Below, piece after piece: positions 47,661 to 59,095 of a DNA stretch of 64,000 nt. A program made the position numbers and the translations under genes. Numbering within the stretch: the first letter of the stretch is position 1; the number at the start of each line of letters is the position of its first letter. The notes under the pieces are model-generated. The model was not told the origin of the DNA. It saw only the letters and a list, made by a program, of their open reading frames with translations, and did no database searches. The stretch is from positions 868,001 through 932,000 of the forward strand of contig CATNEN010000038.1 of NCBI GenBank assembly GCA_950097015.1, in the 5' to 3' direction. This DNA is from Macrostomum hystrix (taxonomy: Eukaryota > Platyhelminthes > Macrostomidae).

Positions 47661-48146
47661 TACCGTCAAAAACATTTAGCTGACTTTGATTATTGTCAAA
47701 TTGCTATATTACCAAAAATACAAACGTCTGCTTTGATTAGCTTCCTTGTGTCAATCAATACAAAAATCCATGATTAGAATTGTCAAATGCTAAAAAAAAC
47801 TTTTTGTTCCCGACCTTCTAATTTCTCATTCCTATTCTGTGAAAAAGTTCTCAACGCAGTTCTGTGAATAACCATGAGTTTCGCTACAATGCCTAAAGAC
47901 TTCTAAATATTTAATACCTTGCAAACCACCCAAGATCTAGCTTATCATAATGACTAAAAACATAATTTGAGATCTAAAAAAAATTTCACGCTTTTACATT
48001 GGATGTAGGTTATTGACTAAAAACGTATTCTCGTTACAGCGTGACTTAATTAACGTAAACGTGTCAGTGCGTAAGTATGCGCATTGCAAGAGAACTAACA
48101 TTTCAAAGCAAAGACGGATGAAAAATGAATTGACTTCTTGTTTCAG
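47661..48146. other. Intergenic between kinase paralogues
   Basis: AT-rich. The open frame runs upstream of the second kinase start to 48,013, but the splice acceptor at 48,137-48,146 and lack of homology with paralogue 1 argue that this part is not coding. Confidence 0.4.
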
Positions 48147-48156
48147 TCACTGCACC

Positions 48157-49329
48157 ATGGAAAATCCTTCAGGCAAGAAAGAGGCATTGCCAAACGGAAC
48201 GGACATCAAGGCGCTGATGGCCCGTCTATTTGTACTGACTGATCAAGAGGCTGAAAAATGCACAACTGTTGGAGCAGAAATGACGGGCAAAACTGGATCG
48301 CTCAGTTTTAGAAGGAAAATCACTGTTGAAAAGAAGGGCAAGACTTTGAAACTGTTTCTTAAGTACAGCGATCGAGGCCGCCATGATCTTGGCCAATTCA
48401 AGGACTTCAGCGACCACTTCTGTCCGCGCGAGTGTCTCTTCTACGGCTGCTTCGCGCCGCTGCTGGAGCGGACCGCCGCACAACTCGGAATCGGCAGCAT
48501 CGGACTGCCAACCGTGCACAAGGAGCTGGTGCAGCCCACTGGCACTATCATTGTGATGGAGGACCTCGGCGAGGCAGGCTTCGAGCTCGCCCCAGCCGTG
48601 ATGAACGCAGACGAGGCCCGCTGCATCCTGTCGAGTCTGGCTCGAGTGCAGGCCGCGTTCTGGCTCACGAGGGCTCGGCTGGGTTGCCATGCGGATGCTC
48701 TGTTCGGCCCGGCCTCGCCAATGCGCGATGCCTTCCGATCTTTGGCGGACATTGGTACCAGCATCGATGAGATGCTCTCCAGTGGCCTAGTTCTCTTTCG
48801 CCGCGAGTTTGTTAAGCACCTGAATTGCGAGAAGCGAGTAGCCATTATCAACGCCTACTTGAGTAATGACTTCATGGACAAGGCTCAAACGGTCATAAAG
48901 TCGAGTCTGGAGGAGACCGAGGTTGTTGGTGTAACTCACTCGGACTTGTGGCACAACAACTGCATGCTGCGCAGGGACGCGGAAGGGCAGCCTCTGGAGT
49001 GCCGCCTGATCGACTGGCAGGCCTTTGGTATCGGCTGGCTCACGAATGACATTGGCCCGTTCTGGTTATGCAGCATCCGGAACGAACTCGTCATAAAGGA
49101 GTTCATGGCTTGCGTGGACTTCTATCACCACACTGTGCAGTCTGCGTACGAAAGCGCACTGGCGGAGAAGTTCCCGGTCACCTTGGACCAGACCAGGCGG
49201 CAGGCTGTGCAGTCGCTTAATTGGGGGGTCGTTTGGATGGTCATGTACGCCGATTTTCTCGGCACGTTCTCGGCGGTAGACAATTTGCTGGCAAACATGG
49301 CAGACTTGATTTGGCACTTTAAGCTTTGA
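48157..49329 (+). CDS. CHK/EcKinase-like (DUF1679) small-molecule kinase, paralogue 2
   Basis: A 390-residue single-exon paralogue of the gene at 45,935 with the same core: IIVMEDLGEAGFE, THSDLWHNNCML and LIDWQAFGIG. The catalytic loop has Ser where paralogue 1 has Gly (THSDLW versus THGDLW); Asp and Asn are kept. The acceptor TTGTTTCAG ends at 48146, 10 nt before the chosen ATG 48157. A stretch of about 305 bp (48,420-48,724) is almost identical in DNA to paralogue 1, while flanking parts differ strongly. Confidence 0.85.
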   Translation: MENPSGKKEALPNGTDIKALMARLFVLTDQEAEKCTTVGAEMTGKTGSLSFRRKITVEKKGKTLKLFLKYSDRGRHDLGQFKDFSDHFCPRECLFYGCFAPLLERTAAQLGIGSIGLPTVHKELVQPTGTIIVMEDLGEAGFELAPAVMNADEARCILSSLARVQAAFWLTRARLGCHADALFGPASPMRDAFRSLADIGTSIDEMLSSGLVLFRREFVKHLNCEKRVAIINAYLSNDFMDKAQTVIKSSLEETEVVGVTHSDLWHNNCMLRRDAEGQPLECRLIDWQAFGIGWLTNDIGPFWLCSIRNELVIKEFMACVDFYHHTVQSAYESALAEKFPVTLDQTRRQAVQSLNWGVVWMVMYADFLGTFSAVDNLLANMADLIWHFKL

Positions 49330-50764
49330 TGAATTTATACTTTACTCTGAGTTTCAATTCGGACAATATTCCCATGTCTCAGTAAAACCATATTTTCTAA
49401 TGTTCGAAAAGACATGAGCACTTTTATTTTCGTGATTTGTGTCAAAAGCTATTTTTACGGATAGCTTAAATTCTAGTTTTGAACTGATTCCTAACTGATT
49501 CATTCAAATGTTACATTGTTGCTATAATAACTATTCTGCGATAGTGGCGTTGTTTTATAAAAGATTCCCAACTGTACAAATCAAACCTTGGCTTACACTT
49601 GAATACAAAGAGTTACATTAGATAAGACCACCGTGAAAAATAACGAAAATGTTTCTACCCAAGAAAACTAGAGAATTCTTTAGAACATTATTGCGCGTAC
49701 ATATCGCCATGTTTTAAACAGCCCTGCTTGCAAGTCTGATTCTGTATGCCTGGCTAGGTGTTCCTTGAGGAACTGCGATCCAATCAGAATAAGATTTGAG
49801 CTGTACCGTGCTCATTCTCAAATCGGACAGATTCAACCAAAAATAAGGTGTCGCAGCCAGCAGGGCACCCAGAATACAGCGAAGTGCAGGTATGCCGAGA
49901 AATGAACTGATAAGTCATGCAAAATTGTCTACAAAAGAAAAAGAATTGCTGCAATGAGAATTAACGATTTACAAAATCCAAGTGGATTCACACTCACACA
50001 TGGACTGGCCTGGACGGTGTGTTATCGCACTTTTTATCTGTCTAGCCTCGCATTCACTGAGCTCGCACAGTTTTCTGATAAAATCTAAAAACTGCTCTAA
50101 TAAAGCAAAACTCGGCTGTGAATTGAATACGGCTAAATTGCAAAATACGGCATTGAGACCCGTGCTAATTAGCCGTTCCAGTAAACTAAATAAGTGACAA
50201 CAAATAAGCATTTCAACACTTTCACGGGCTTTCGAAAAATAAAATTGACAATGGAAACAGTTTAAAAGTTGAGAATAATAAACTAGAATAAATTAGAATA
50301 ATACTCTAATTTCCATGGCCAAGTTTGTGACTTTCACGTTACTGCAACGTTTCCAGTACTTCCCTCGGAAAGAGTACTTTCGAGGCACTAGTATAATCAC
50401 AATGTACAACACGCACTTGGATTTAATAGCATATGGAGGCTTCCCTCGTTGCATGAGTGCCACACCAAAACTTGCAGCTATCCTTAAGGCGCAAGGCACA
50501 GGCAGGAGTTGGAGCTGGATCGGAACTGGATGAACAGAAACTAGCTTCTGCCATTCAAACTTCCATTGGCTGCCAACGCACAGGGGAGTGCAGCCCACCA
50601 TCTAACGGCCGCCGGCTAGCCGACACTTCCACTAGTCAAAAAATACTCGGCTAGCCGGGTGATTCCACGTGGACCCACGGGGGGCTAGCCTTACTGGCGG
50701 TGGCCTTGGGGGAATTGCATTCCTAACCCACGTGCATGTAGTAAGAAACTATATAAATAACTTA
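49330..50764. other. Intergenic
   Basis: No supported gene. At 50,605-50,690 there is a GC-rich patch with repeated GGCTAGCC palindromes. The overlapping open frames at 49,969-50,211 and 50,293-50,654 have no family signal. Confidence 0.4.
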
Positions 50765-51697
50765 TTTCCAAACATATAGGGAAGCCATTTTTACGGCGTA
50801 GTGTAGAATAACTTCGACTAAGTAGCTCAATGAGATACATGAGATACATACATGACAAGGCCATTTTTCAAAAGAAACCAAACTAGAATCCTTGTCCCTA
50901 GAACTCAAAGAACTCGATATGGAAAACTCTTGCATAATGAATTATAGCTTTTTGGCTAGAACGGCAAGAACTATATACAACACAGGCATATATGCATTTT
51001 AGAAATGAAATAGATGACAGATTAATAGAAAGGAGGAATGAAAAGAAAAAATGACAAAAAGTGAAAAAGTTTTATTTCGTCAATTACAAAAATCAGTAGT
51101 GGTTGGTAATCGAGCTAGGGACCTTCCGCATGCGAGGATTCAGCGCTACTCAACAATCTACACAGACTTAATACAAGTGAAGGGAAAAAATATTATTATA
51201 CTGGCTGGCCATAACACTAGCCATTTCTAGACATTTCCAAACATATAGGGAAGCCATTTTTACGGCGTAGTGTAGAATAACTTCGACTAAGTAGCTCAAT
51301 GAGATACATGAGATACATACATGACAAAGCCATTTTTCAAAAGAAACCAAACTTGTCCCTAGAACTCGAAAGAACTCGAAGCAGTGGCGAACGAATTTCG
51401 TATATGGAAAACTCTTGCATAATGAATTATATCTTTTTGGCTAGAACGGCAAGAACTATAATACAACACAGGCATATTATATGCATTTTAGAAATGAAAT
51501 AGATGACAGATCAATAGAAAGGAGGAATGAAAAGAATAAATGACAAAAAGTGATAAGTTTTATTTCGTCAATTACAAAAATCAAATGTAATTGGTAATCG
51601 AGCTAGGGACCTTCCGCATGCGAGGATTCAGCGCTACTCAACAATCTACACGGACTTGATAGAAGTGAAGGGAAAAAATGTTATTATACTGGCTGGT
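50765..51697. repeat. ~470-bp tandem duplication carrying a tRNA-like segment
   Basis: The segment 50,765-51,208 (TTTCCAAACATATAGGGAAG ...) repeats at 51,234-51,697 with about 95% identity and a 19-nt indel near 51,378. Both copies contain, on the minus strand, a tRNA-like stretch around GAATCCTCGCATGCGGAAGG and a B-box-like AGCTCGATTACC (51,105-51,165 and 51,593-51,653). Probably a duplicated SINE-bearing segment. Confidence 0.85.
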
Positions 51698-54174
51698 AGA
51701 AAGCCCAACTTAAAAGTTCTTTATCGTTCTTAATCGTTCTTTCATTCTTATTTATTCTATACCGTAACAGTTGAACCTAAAATCTGTAATTTAGAAGATA
51801 CAAGAGAGAATAAGTATACAATTATAAATATAGGAATGAATAAGTAGAAGCTAGGTATGTAAGTATGCATAATTTAAAAATTTGGCGCGTTCCGATGCAC
51901 AAGATTGAGATTCTAAATAGAGGAAGAGGGACTGTGTTTCGTACATTAATAAGGTAATAGTTTGGTATCTTATCTCCCTCCCGAGTTCCGGCCAACAAAT
52001 GAATTAGTAATGAATTTCGATTGCTAGGGACCATTGAAAGGTTACACGATCGATCATAACCAATTGTGAATTATTTGATATTTTTTGTTTTCTGCAATCT
52101 AAATTCGAAATTTATTCATATACATTCTGTTTTTATTAAACGTTGCTTCATTTTGTGTTCATATGTGTTTATTTTGGTACGTCCCAATTCCTTCACGCAA
52201 ACTAAACTCCCGGACGATAAAATGTTACGTAAACACGTTAAAACAAAACAAACGCTAAAAACAAAACGTAGAATTAGTAAAAAATCTCATTTTATTGCAC
52301 AAAAATTAAAATTGCTTTAACAGTTTTTAGTTACAGACAAGCGCTTTATTGACTTGAAATTTAAATTTTAAATTACAGTTTTTGCGGTTGTTTTATTCCT
52401 ATCCAATATTCTATCCTATTCTATTGTAGTATAACTGGGTTTGAAGGCCGCGAATTTAAACAGTTTTACTACAGCAATTTAACGTCTTCAGTTTACACGC
52501 CGCGCCGCGCCTTACACTTACAATCGATTGCAGCGCGCTTTTCAAACTGGTGCGATTATATTTTAATTAGACAACGATTAAAATAATTTATAATTAATAT
52601 TTGCATTATTTTCAAGGGTCATAAAAGTAGAAATTAATAACATAATAATGTTATTTGCAATCGCTATAGTTACTGTATAGCAACAATTAAATATTTAGCG
52701 CAATTTTAAAAGAACATTTCCAGCCGCACTACACTATGCTATCCTAAACCGATTAGGTTACTTGTGTTAATTATCTACTGATACTACTACTAGATAATAG
52801 ATCTATTCTTAAATCTTTAATTTATTTTGAAGTCTCAGTCAAAAGCATTGCGATTTTTTTGTCGCAGCGCATTTTTATTGCAAAATAGTAAATATAAAGT
52901 TTCTAATTAATTTAGATTAAATCGTCAAATTAGCTATTTGTTAACGTAAGTATGACCGTCAGTGCTTTCTATTCACTCATATTTTCCTTAAATATGTTGC
53001 CCGTAGTTGTATAGACAACTAATATAATTAATAATTTTTTATTAACCATGCTTCCAGGGCCTAGCTGTGTCCCATAGGAAGTGCTAATTCACATGGTCCT
53101 ATGCTGATAATTTCAATTTTATCTACGTGGTCCTATGCTGATAATTTCAATTTTATCCACGTGGTCCTATGCTTATAATTTCAATTTTATCCATATGAAT
53201 CCATGCTCAAAATTTATGCTTATCTGCTGGTGTTTTGTTTTGCAATCAGTCCTAAAAACAGTCTAGCTGGCTGCCTGCATCGATCACCCTCAAACTGCAG
53301 CCAATTAAACCTGCCACAGAAAATGAATTCCACTGAGCAATGTAGAGAGCCTGGCACTTGCTGTCACAGCTAAGACCTGTGATTTCCTTTGGCAAATCAA
53401 AATCCCTCTGGGCTTTTAGACAGACAGACCCATCAATTGAAAAGGCAAGAATCTCATAACTTTAGTCTCCATGTAAAACGGAACAAAAAGGGAGCCTCAC
53501 AGTGATATCACCTGCCAATTCTCTCTCACTAGCTGGCCTGAAGAATCAGCAACAAAAGTTTTAGTGTTGGAGCACAATGCAATAAATCTAGGATTGCCTA
53601 GACTTTCCAGCTCACCAGACTGGAATAAACATAATCCAACAATCATATGTACAAAAACATTCAAGACACAATAGTTTTTTGATGACTATAGTTGGTTGTA
53701 GTGTCTCAAACAAACTTTTCTTGTACAACACTTAAGCATGCAGATAACGCCTATGCCATATCTATCCATAGTGTGGATCATGTAGTGCAGACAAGAATTT
53801 TCCTGTGTGTATTTTCAGAAGTGGCATGCAGTGGTGTACAAATTGGTCAGTGGCCTGCATAATGCACACTACATAATTACACTGGCATGGCAATGTTGCC
53901 AATGCATTTATGCATGCAGCAAAAAACATATTCAACTTTTTTTTAAATCTATTGTATATTAACAGTATAAATAGAGAAACAAAAATTAACATTTGTCTCC
54001 ACTTGATTTGTGTTGCCTATGGATGAGTTAGCTCTATGTAGCAATGTATGCAGTGCGCTGCACGTGGCCTACATCTTGAATGTGCATTGACTTCCAAATT
54101 GCAGGTACTGCTTGACTGTTTTCACCTGCCTGTGACCAGTCACTTTACAGATATTGGCATTTGAGTAACCAACA
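51698..54174. other. Long AT-rich intergenic stretch
   Basis: No supported genes. A three-unit ~36-bp repeat lies at 53,092-53,200 (TGGTCCTATGCTGATAATTT in each). Short GC-rich palindromic CGCCGCGCCGCGCC at about 52,499. Confidence 0.4.
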
Positions 54175-54345
54175 TCAGAAAACTCCTTGCAGAGCTATTG
54201 CTGCGGCTGCCTCATGGAATGGTTGGAGCAGCAAATCAAACATGTCGACACCGGTGACGCCCATCTGAAGTGGTCCCAGACCCTCTGACTTGGCCACCAG
54301 CTGGAACACGTCCATGGCGGCAAGAAGGTCGCTGCTGTTAGCGGC
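54175..54345 (-). CDS. Candidate terminal exon of an unknown gene
   Basis: On the minus strand, an acceptor CATAATCAG at 54,346-54,354 is followed by 57 codons with coding-like composition and a TGA at 54175-54177. The translation includes LAAMDVFQLVAKSEGLG and MGVTGVDMFDLLL, mostly helical-looking. No matching upstream exon was found in the window and I do not recognise the family. It could be an exon fragment carried by a rearrangement. Confidence 0.35.
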   Translation of the reverse strand, partial: AANSSDLLAAMDVFQLVAKSEGLGPLQMGVTGVDMFDLLLQPFHEAAAAIALQGVF

Positions 54346-54579
54346 CTGATTATGCGAACATCCGATGGGATTCCAATTGCTCTAACAGACATTTGACATT
54401 GTTCTAAAATAAGAAAATGCAATGAAATTTACAGAATTTTATCATGTAGTCTAAAAATTTACTGCAACATGCTAACAAAATATGTGTTAAATTATATTCA
54501 CCTCATTGAAATTGGAAGGAAATCCATGGAAGTAAAGACGAAAATTTTCAAAGTCGTTTCTGAAATATTTGTTTTTATA

Positions 54580-55620
54580 CGTAGGGTGTCCCAGAAATAG
54601 CGGGAAAAATCGATGCACAGGCAAACTGGTGCAACATAGTTTATTGAAACTTACGTCACTGATATATAAACATCCAGCAGTTCTAATGCTTTTTAAATCA
54701 AGTAAATATGTCAACTCATTAAAAAGTTTTAGCTAAAATTAGAACAAGGGGTAAGGGGTAGAGTTACACCAAGTCAAGGCCAGCGGAATCGGTCACGCAG
54801 CATCGCCATTGCTGACCTACTTCTTTGACTTAGCGGCAGGGAGCCTCCATGACAGACGCAGCGAGGAGGCGGCCGGTGCCGCCCATATCGCTAACCCCTG
54901 GCAGCATCGCCATCGCCGTCGACTGACGACTTTTCGACGAAGTCCCCCTTAGCTCGCAGCACTTAGTCCATCGCGTGAGAAGCGCATTGATGGCATCTGC
55001 ATAAGCTCGACGCGGAATTTCGTGCAGCAGAACCCGCCTGAATTCACCTTCCAAGTTGTCGCGATGGTCAAAGATGCGCCCCCGCAGGTGCTTCTTTAAC
55101 TGAGGGAAAATTGCGTAGTCGCAAGGAGCTAAGTCTGGTGAGTAGGGTGGGTGCGCAAGCAGATCAAAATTGAGTTCGTTGATACGATCAAGCGTTTTCT
55201 TGGCCGTGTGAGGTCGAGCGTTGTCGTGCAACAGGAGGTGAGGCTTCATCGCAGCCCTGCGCTTGTTGCGGATGTCTGATTTCATCTTAGTCAGCGTCTC
55301 CGTGTACCGGTCCGAGTTAACCGTGCTGTTAGGCCCAAGGAAGTCGATGGTCAGGGTTAGACCCAGAAGGGTCAGGTCAACCTTCTTGATCGAAGAAAAG
55401 GGTCAGCATGATCTTCTTGCAGTGCTGGTCTCGCTTCGCTTTCACAGGTGGATCTGAACCCTTCAACGCCCACACCTTGCTTTCTGCTTGGTCTCAGGGT
55501 CAAAGTGCGGTATCCAGGTTTCATTGCCGGTCACCAGATAGGGTGTATCTGGTATTCGCTCGTATTTTAAGCGAATTTTTTTGAAGTTCTGTAAATTCTG
55601 TAAATTACCGAACTAGGCTA
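54580..55620 (-). pseudogene. Inactive mariner-type (DD34D) transposon
   Basis: The minus-strand transposase C-terminal half is clear at 55,285-54,830: LHDNARPHTAKKTLDRI, then HPPYSPDLAPCDYAIFPQLK. The spacing between the second and third catalytic Asp is 34 residues. Upstream, the first catalytic block reads LVTGNETWIPHFDPET, with Asn where mariner has Asp, and frame breaks separate it from the rest. At 54,586 AGGGTGTCCCAGAAATAGCG may be the 3' terminal repeat; the other end was not found. Confidence 0.8.
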
Positions 55621-56312
55621 CAACAAGCAAAAACAATTACAGTTTAGCATATGATAGCTGCCTAAATTCCTGATGTACATAAATATATATCTCGGCTCCA
55701 TTAGTAAAAAAACACTAACCTGGCAGTTCAATCGCCCAACAGGCTACCTCCTGCCGCATTCATTTGAGCTGAAATTGGTAGGGATATTATACTCAAATCG
55801 CCAGAAGTATAATATCGCCAACTTAAATACTAACGTTAGTTTCCCTTTTGATTAGTCAAGATTAGTAAACATAGAAGCACAGCCGTTAATTGGCTGCGAA
55901 CTTTTAATATCTGATTCAATATTGGGAACACTTTGAACTGCAGACTTCACCTCTAAGTTGTTTAAAGTACTTATTGGTCTCAGTTGCTGCAAGCTGTTGA
56001 AACATGGCACAATGATTTCAACCGCTACAACATATTGAACAGAAACTACTTAAAAATAAATGAAAACGAAAAGTAATAAATTCCAGATCTACCTATCAAT
56101 CAGACGAGCCAAGAGCTTTCACCTTCAAAGGCATTTTCCGGTAGATTATTTAACTCTTAGTCGTTATGATTATATTATTATATATTTTGCGGTGCCCTAA
56201 AGTAGTGGATACAAATAATAAGGATTCAAATAGTCCTGGTCAAACATGATATTTGTTGCATTATTAAACTTCATTAAATCAAATTAAAGTAAGTACATTT
56301 TACTTATTTCAG
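55621..56312. other. AT-rich flank of the KDZ element
   Basis: Nothing coding. It ends with the splice acceptor CTTATTTCAG directly abutting the ATG at 56313. Confidence 0.4.
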
Positions 56313-58995
56313 ATGTACCGTTTTAAAACCCTGAAGAAAACACGCAAGGTAACTTACGTTTCTGGCCTGCGTGGACGACCAAGATCAACAAAATACTCTG
56401 CCGGTAAAGACTGTTGGAATCAACATAGTGCTAAATCTGCAGTTCAAAACACTTCTGGCACGTCCAGTTCTGTTTTTCAAGAAGCAGATTTCGACTTTGA
56501 AAGTTCGTCCGATTGCTTTATCGAGTGGGAAAATTATGATTCATTTGTTGAAAATTGTTCACCGAGTTATCGGAAGTCATTTATTTTGAGCCAGTGCATA
56601 CGCTGCCGAGAAAACCAAGGTATTTTTCGCTGTATAACCTGTAACGTGGATCTATGTGCTGACTGCAAGGAAGTAACTCATGGAGATTTCGTTGCTCATA
56701 AATTTCTACTCTGGAATGTAAGCAAACCTACATATATTTAGTGATCTTTAGCTCATAAGTGCACTTTTTTAAACGAAACAAGAAAAAAAGATCTCAACAG
56801 CAATTTTAGCAATCTATGCCAATCAAAAATGTAAACTAAAATGTAACTTCCTCCCGCAGATCGATCTACTGATGTTTAGTGAGGAAACTTCCGGGGCAGC
56901 CATATCTTTTCCAAAACTTTACTGCTGTAATGACTGTGCGAGAGGCAAAGTATTTAATGCAGCGAGCAACGTGCAGTTAATTAACATAACCGGAAGCGGC
57001 CAGGCAAAAGTTTTTACATGTGCAGCATGCGACACCTGTTGTGCTTTGCTGTCTCAGGGCTACTTCCCAGCAACGGCTTCATCAGATGGCGAATGTTTAA
57101 CTTTTTTTTTCCTTTAGTTTCCTTTCACTTCTTGATTCAATGTGCATGGATGGACAGTTGCCTATGCATAGAGCAATTCACTCATTCTTTAAGGGCACAG
57201 TCGTGGGACAAGGTTGCTGGAGTCCAGACTTAGCGAAGAGTGTCTACCAACGTATTCAGCGGTACGGTGTACTTTTGCGCTTTCGCGAGTTGCAAAACCA
57301 TAATTCATGTTGGCCAAAAACATGCCTAAGTTGCCCAGAAAAAAACTCTAAACGCAAGACTGTTCTATGTGGTGATGGTCTCTTCGGTTGGCAGCAATTT
57401 GCAGCGTCGGGTGGAAAGCAGAAGGATTTACCAGGTGATGGTCGTATTTTGCCTGAACCTCTTATTTACGTAGATGGAAATTCTCAACAAGGTTCTACTG
57501 TCCATCATCCTGAGCCTGACAGTTGTCCTAACTGGAGAGCTGGTAGTACAACTAAAGAGACCTCGAGAGGTGCCTCACGGAACAACGTCTATGGATTCTT
57601 TGGTCTGTTCTGCAGACACAATAGGCTTGTGACAGGGTGTAATATAAATACTCCAGGAGAGCGTCTTTGCTATCCAGAGGAATGCCTGCTTCATTATTTA
57701 AAAACGACGCCAGTGTCAAAGCATCTACTGTTTATTTATGACGTTGGTGAGTAATCCGATTTAACATGCGTACAGTTTAAATCATATCATTATAATTCAT
57801 ACTTCGTGCAAAATATTTTTAACAGTTTTCCAAAAAATATTGAAAGTGGCATAAAAAGTTTTCTTGCTCGAATATACTCGAAATCGTTTCAATTTCAGGT
57901 TGTCGTGTCTCCAATCGGGTCAAGTCTATCGTTGCACAGTCCGGGGCTGATGTCCATAGCAGCATGTGTGCTGTTAATGCGTTTCACGTCCTTGGACATA
58001 AAACTAGCTGTCAGCTGAATTTATCCGTACGCGTTACTCCGGGAGCTGGCTTGTGTGACGGTGAGCATTCTGAACGAGCCTGGGCTGCCTTAAGACCGTA
58101 TGGAAAGTTTTTTAAGTACATGCGGAATGATCGGAGGACAATGTCCATATCCCATATTTTACACAATTTCAATGCTCAACAACTTTTAAATGCACATGTG
58201 TGGTTTGCGCAAAGGTTGAAATTGATTACAACTACCTCTACAGCAATAAAAAACGAAATTCAAGCTCTAATGCATGAAATGGCTGTCTTAAAAAATTCTG
58301 GTTGTATTGACACTCGCTTTGACGTATCGGATGAGCAGATTCTGGTCTTAGGCCAGCAATGGCATATGGAATCAATTTCGGGTCACGCCTCTCTTGAAGA
58401 AGATACGCTGGGCTCTTTAAGGTCAGTTGCCACTCAAAGAATATATTGGCTTAGAGAACTTGGTACTTCCACAGGTCAAAGTCGAACAAAAAGTTGTGCT
58501 CGTAGAGTTTTTAGTCTAACTTCGGAAATGCAGAAACTCTATTCCAAATAGATGCCACAAAACGATAGACCAACTTTTACAGAACTTCAAAACCCTAAGC
58601 ATAGCTTCTATTCCGGAATTGCTAAAAACGATTTTACAGGAAGCTTTCGTAGACGCGCCATTGACGTAAGTCATAAAAAATAGAGGCTTGATGAGGAAAA
58701 AAACTTTCTTTTTGATGAATGGCGTGATATTCAGAAGCGTATTCAAGAGCATTGTATAACTTTAGAAGGTCAACCAGGTCTACCGGCACACTTTCACCGA
58801 CTGTTTCAGATTATTTACCGGCAAATTGAAAGTGTCCCTATAGCAATGCTCTCAGTCAACCAAGACTCAATCCAAAGTTTAACTCCCACGGTTGACAGTT
58901 TAGACAAAAATGATTCTAACGAACGACTGGACGATCTAGATAACTCATTCAATTCAGCATCAGATGATTCTGATGATGACGAGACCGCGTGTTAA
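56313..58995 (+). pseudogene. KDZ (Kyakuja-Dileera-Zisupton) transposase, recently disabled
   Basis: Exons 56313-56717, 56860-57746 and 57899-58995. A Cys-rich zinc segment (CIRCRENQGIFRC ... CADCKEVTHG) opens the protein as in KDZ transposases. Motifs follow in order: GYFPATA; YVDGN with the first catalytic Asp; GFFGLFCRHN; FIYDVGC with the second Asp; HVLGHKTSCQ; and CDGEHSERAWA with the Glu. The frame breaks at a run of nine T (57,102-57,110). In-frame TAGs at 58,549 and near 58,679 interrupt an otherwise open acidic tail that ends with TAA at 58,993. Codon use is much more AT-rich than in neighbouring genes. Terminal repeats were not identified. Confidence 0.85.
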
Positions 58996-59095
58996 ATATA
59001 TATTAGCAGCTAAGTGCATCAAACCAAAAAGTCTCATAATATTTAAGTCAAAATGCAACACTTAACTATTAAGTATCTGCTATCTGACACAAAAA

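Noticed and set aside
58549-58995. Stop-codon reassignment (TAG as sense) in the KDZ gene
   Set aside because: The intact phosphatase gene ends normally at TAG, so TAG is a stop in this genome; the internal TAGs are ordinary decay.
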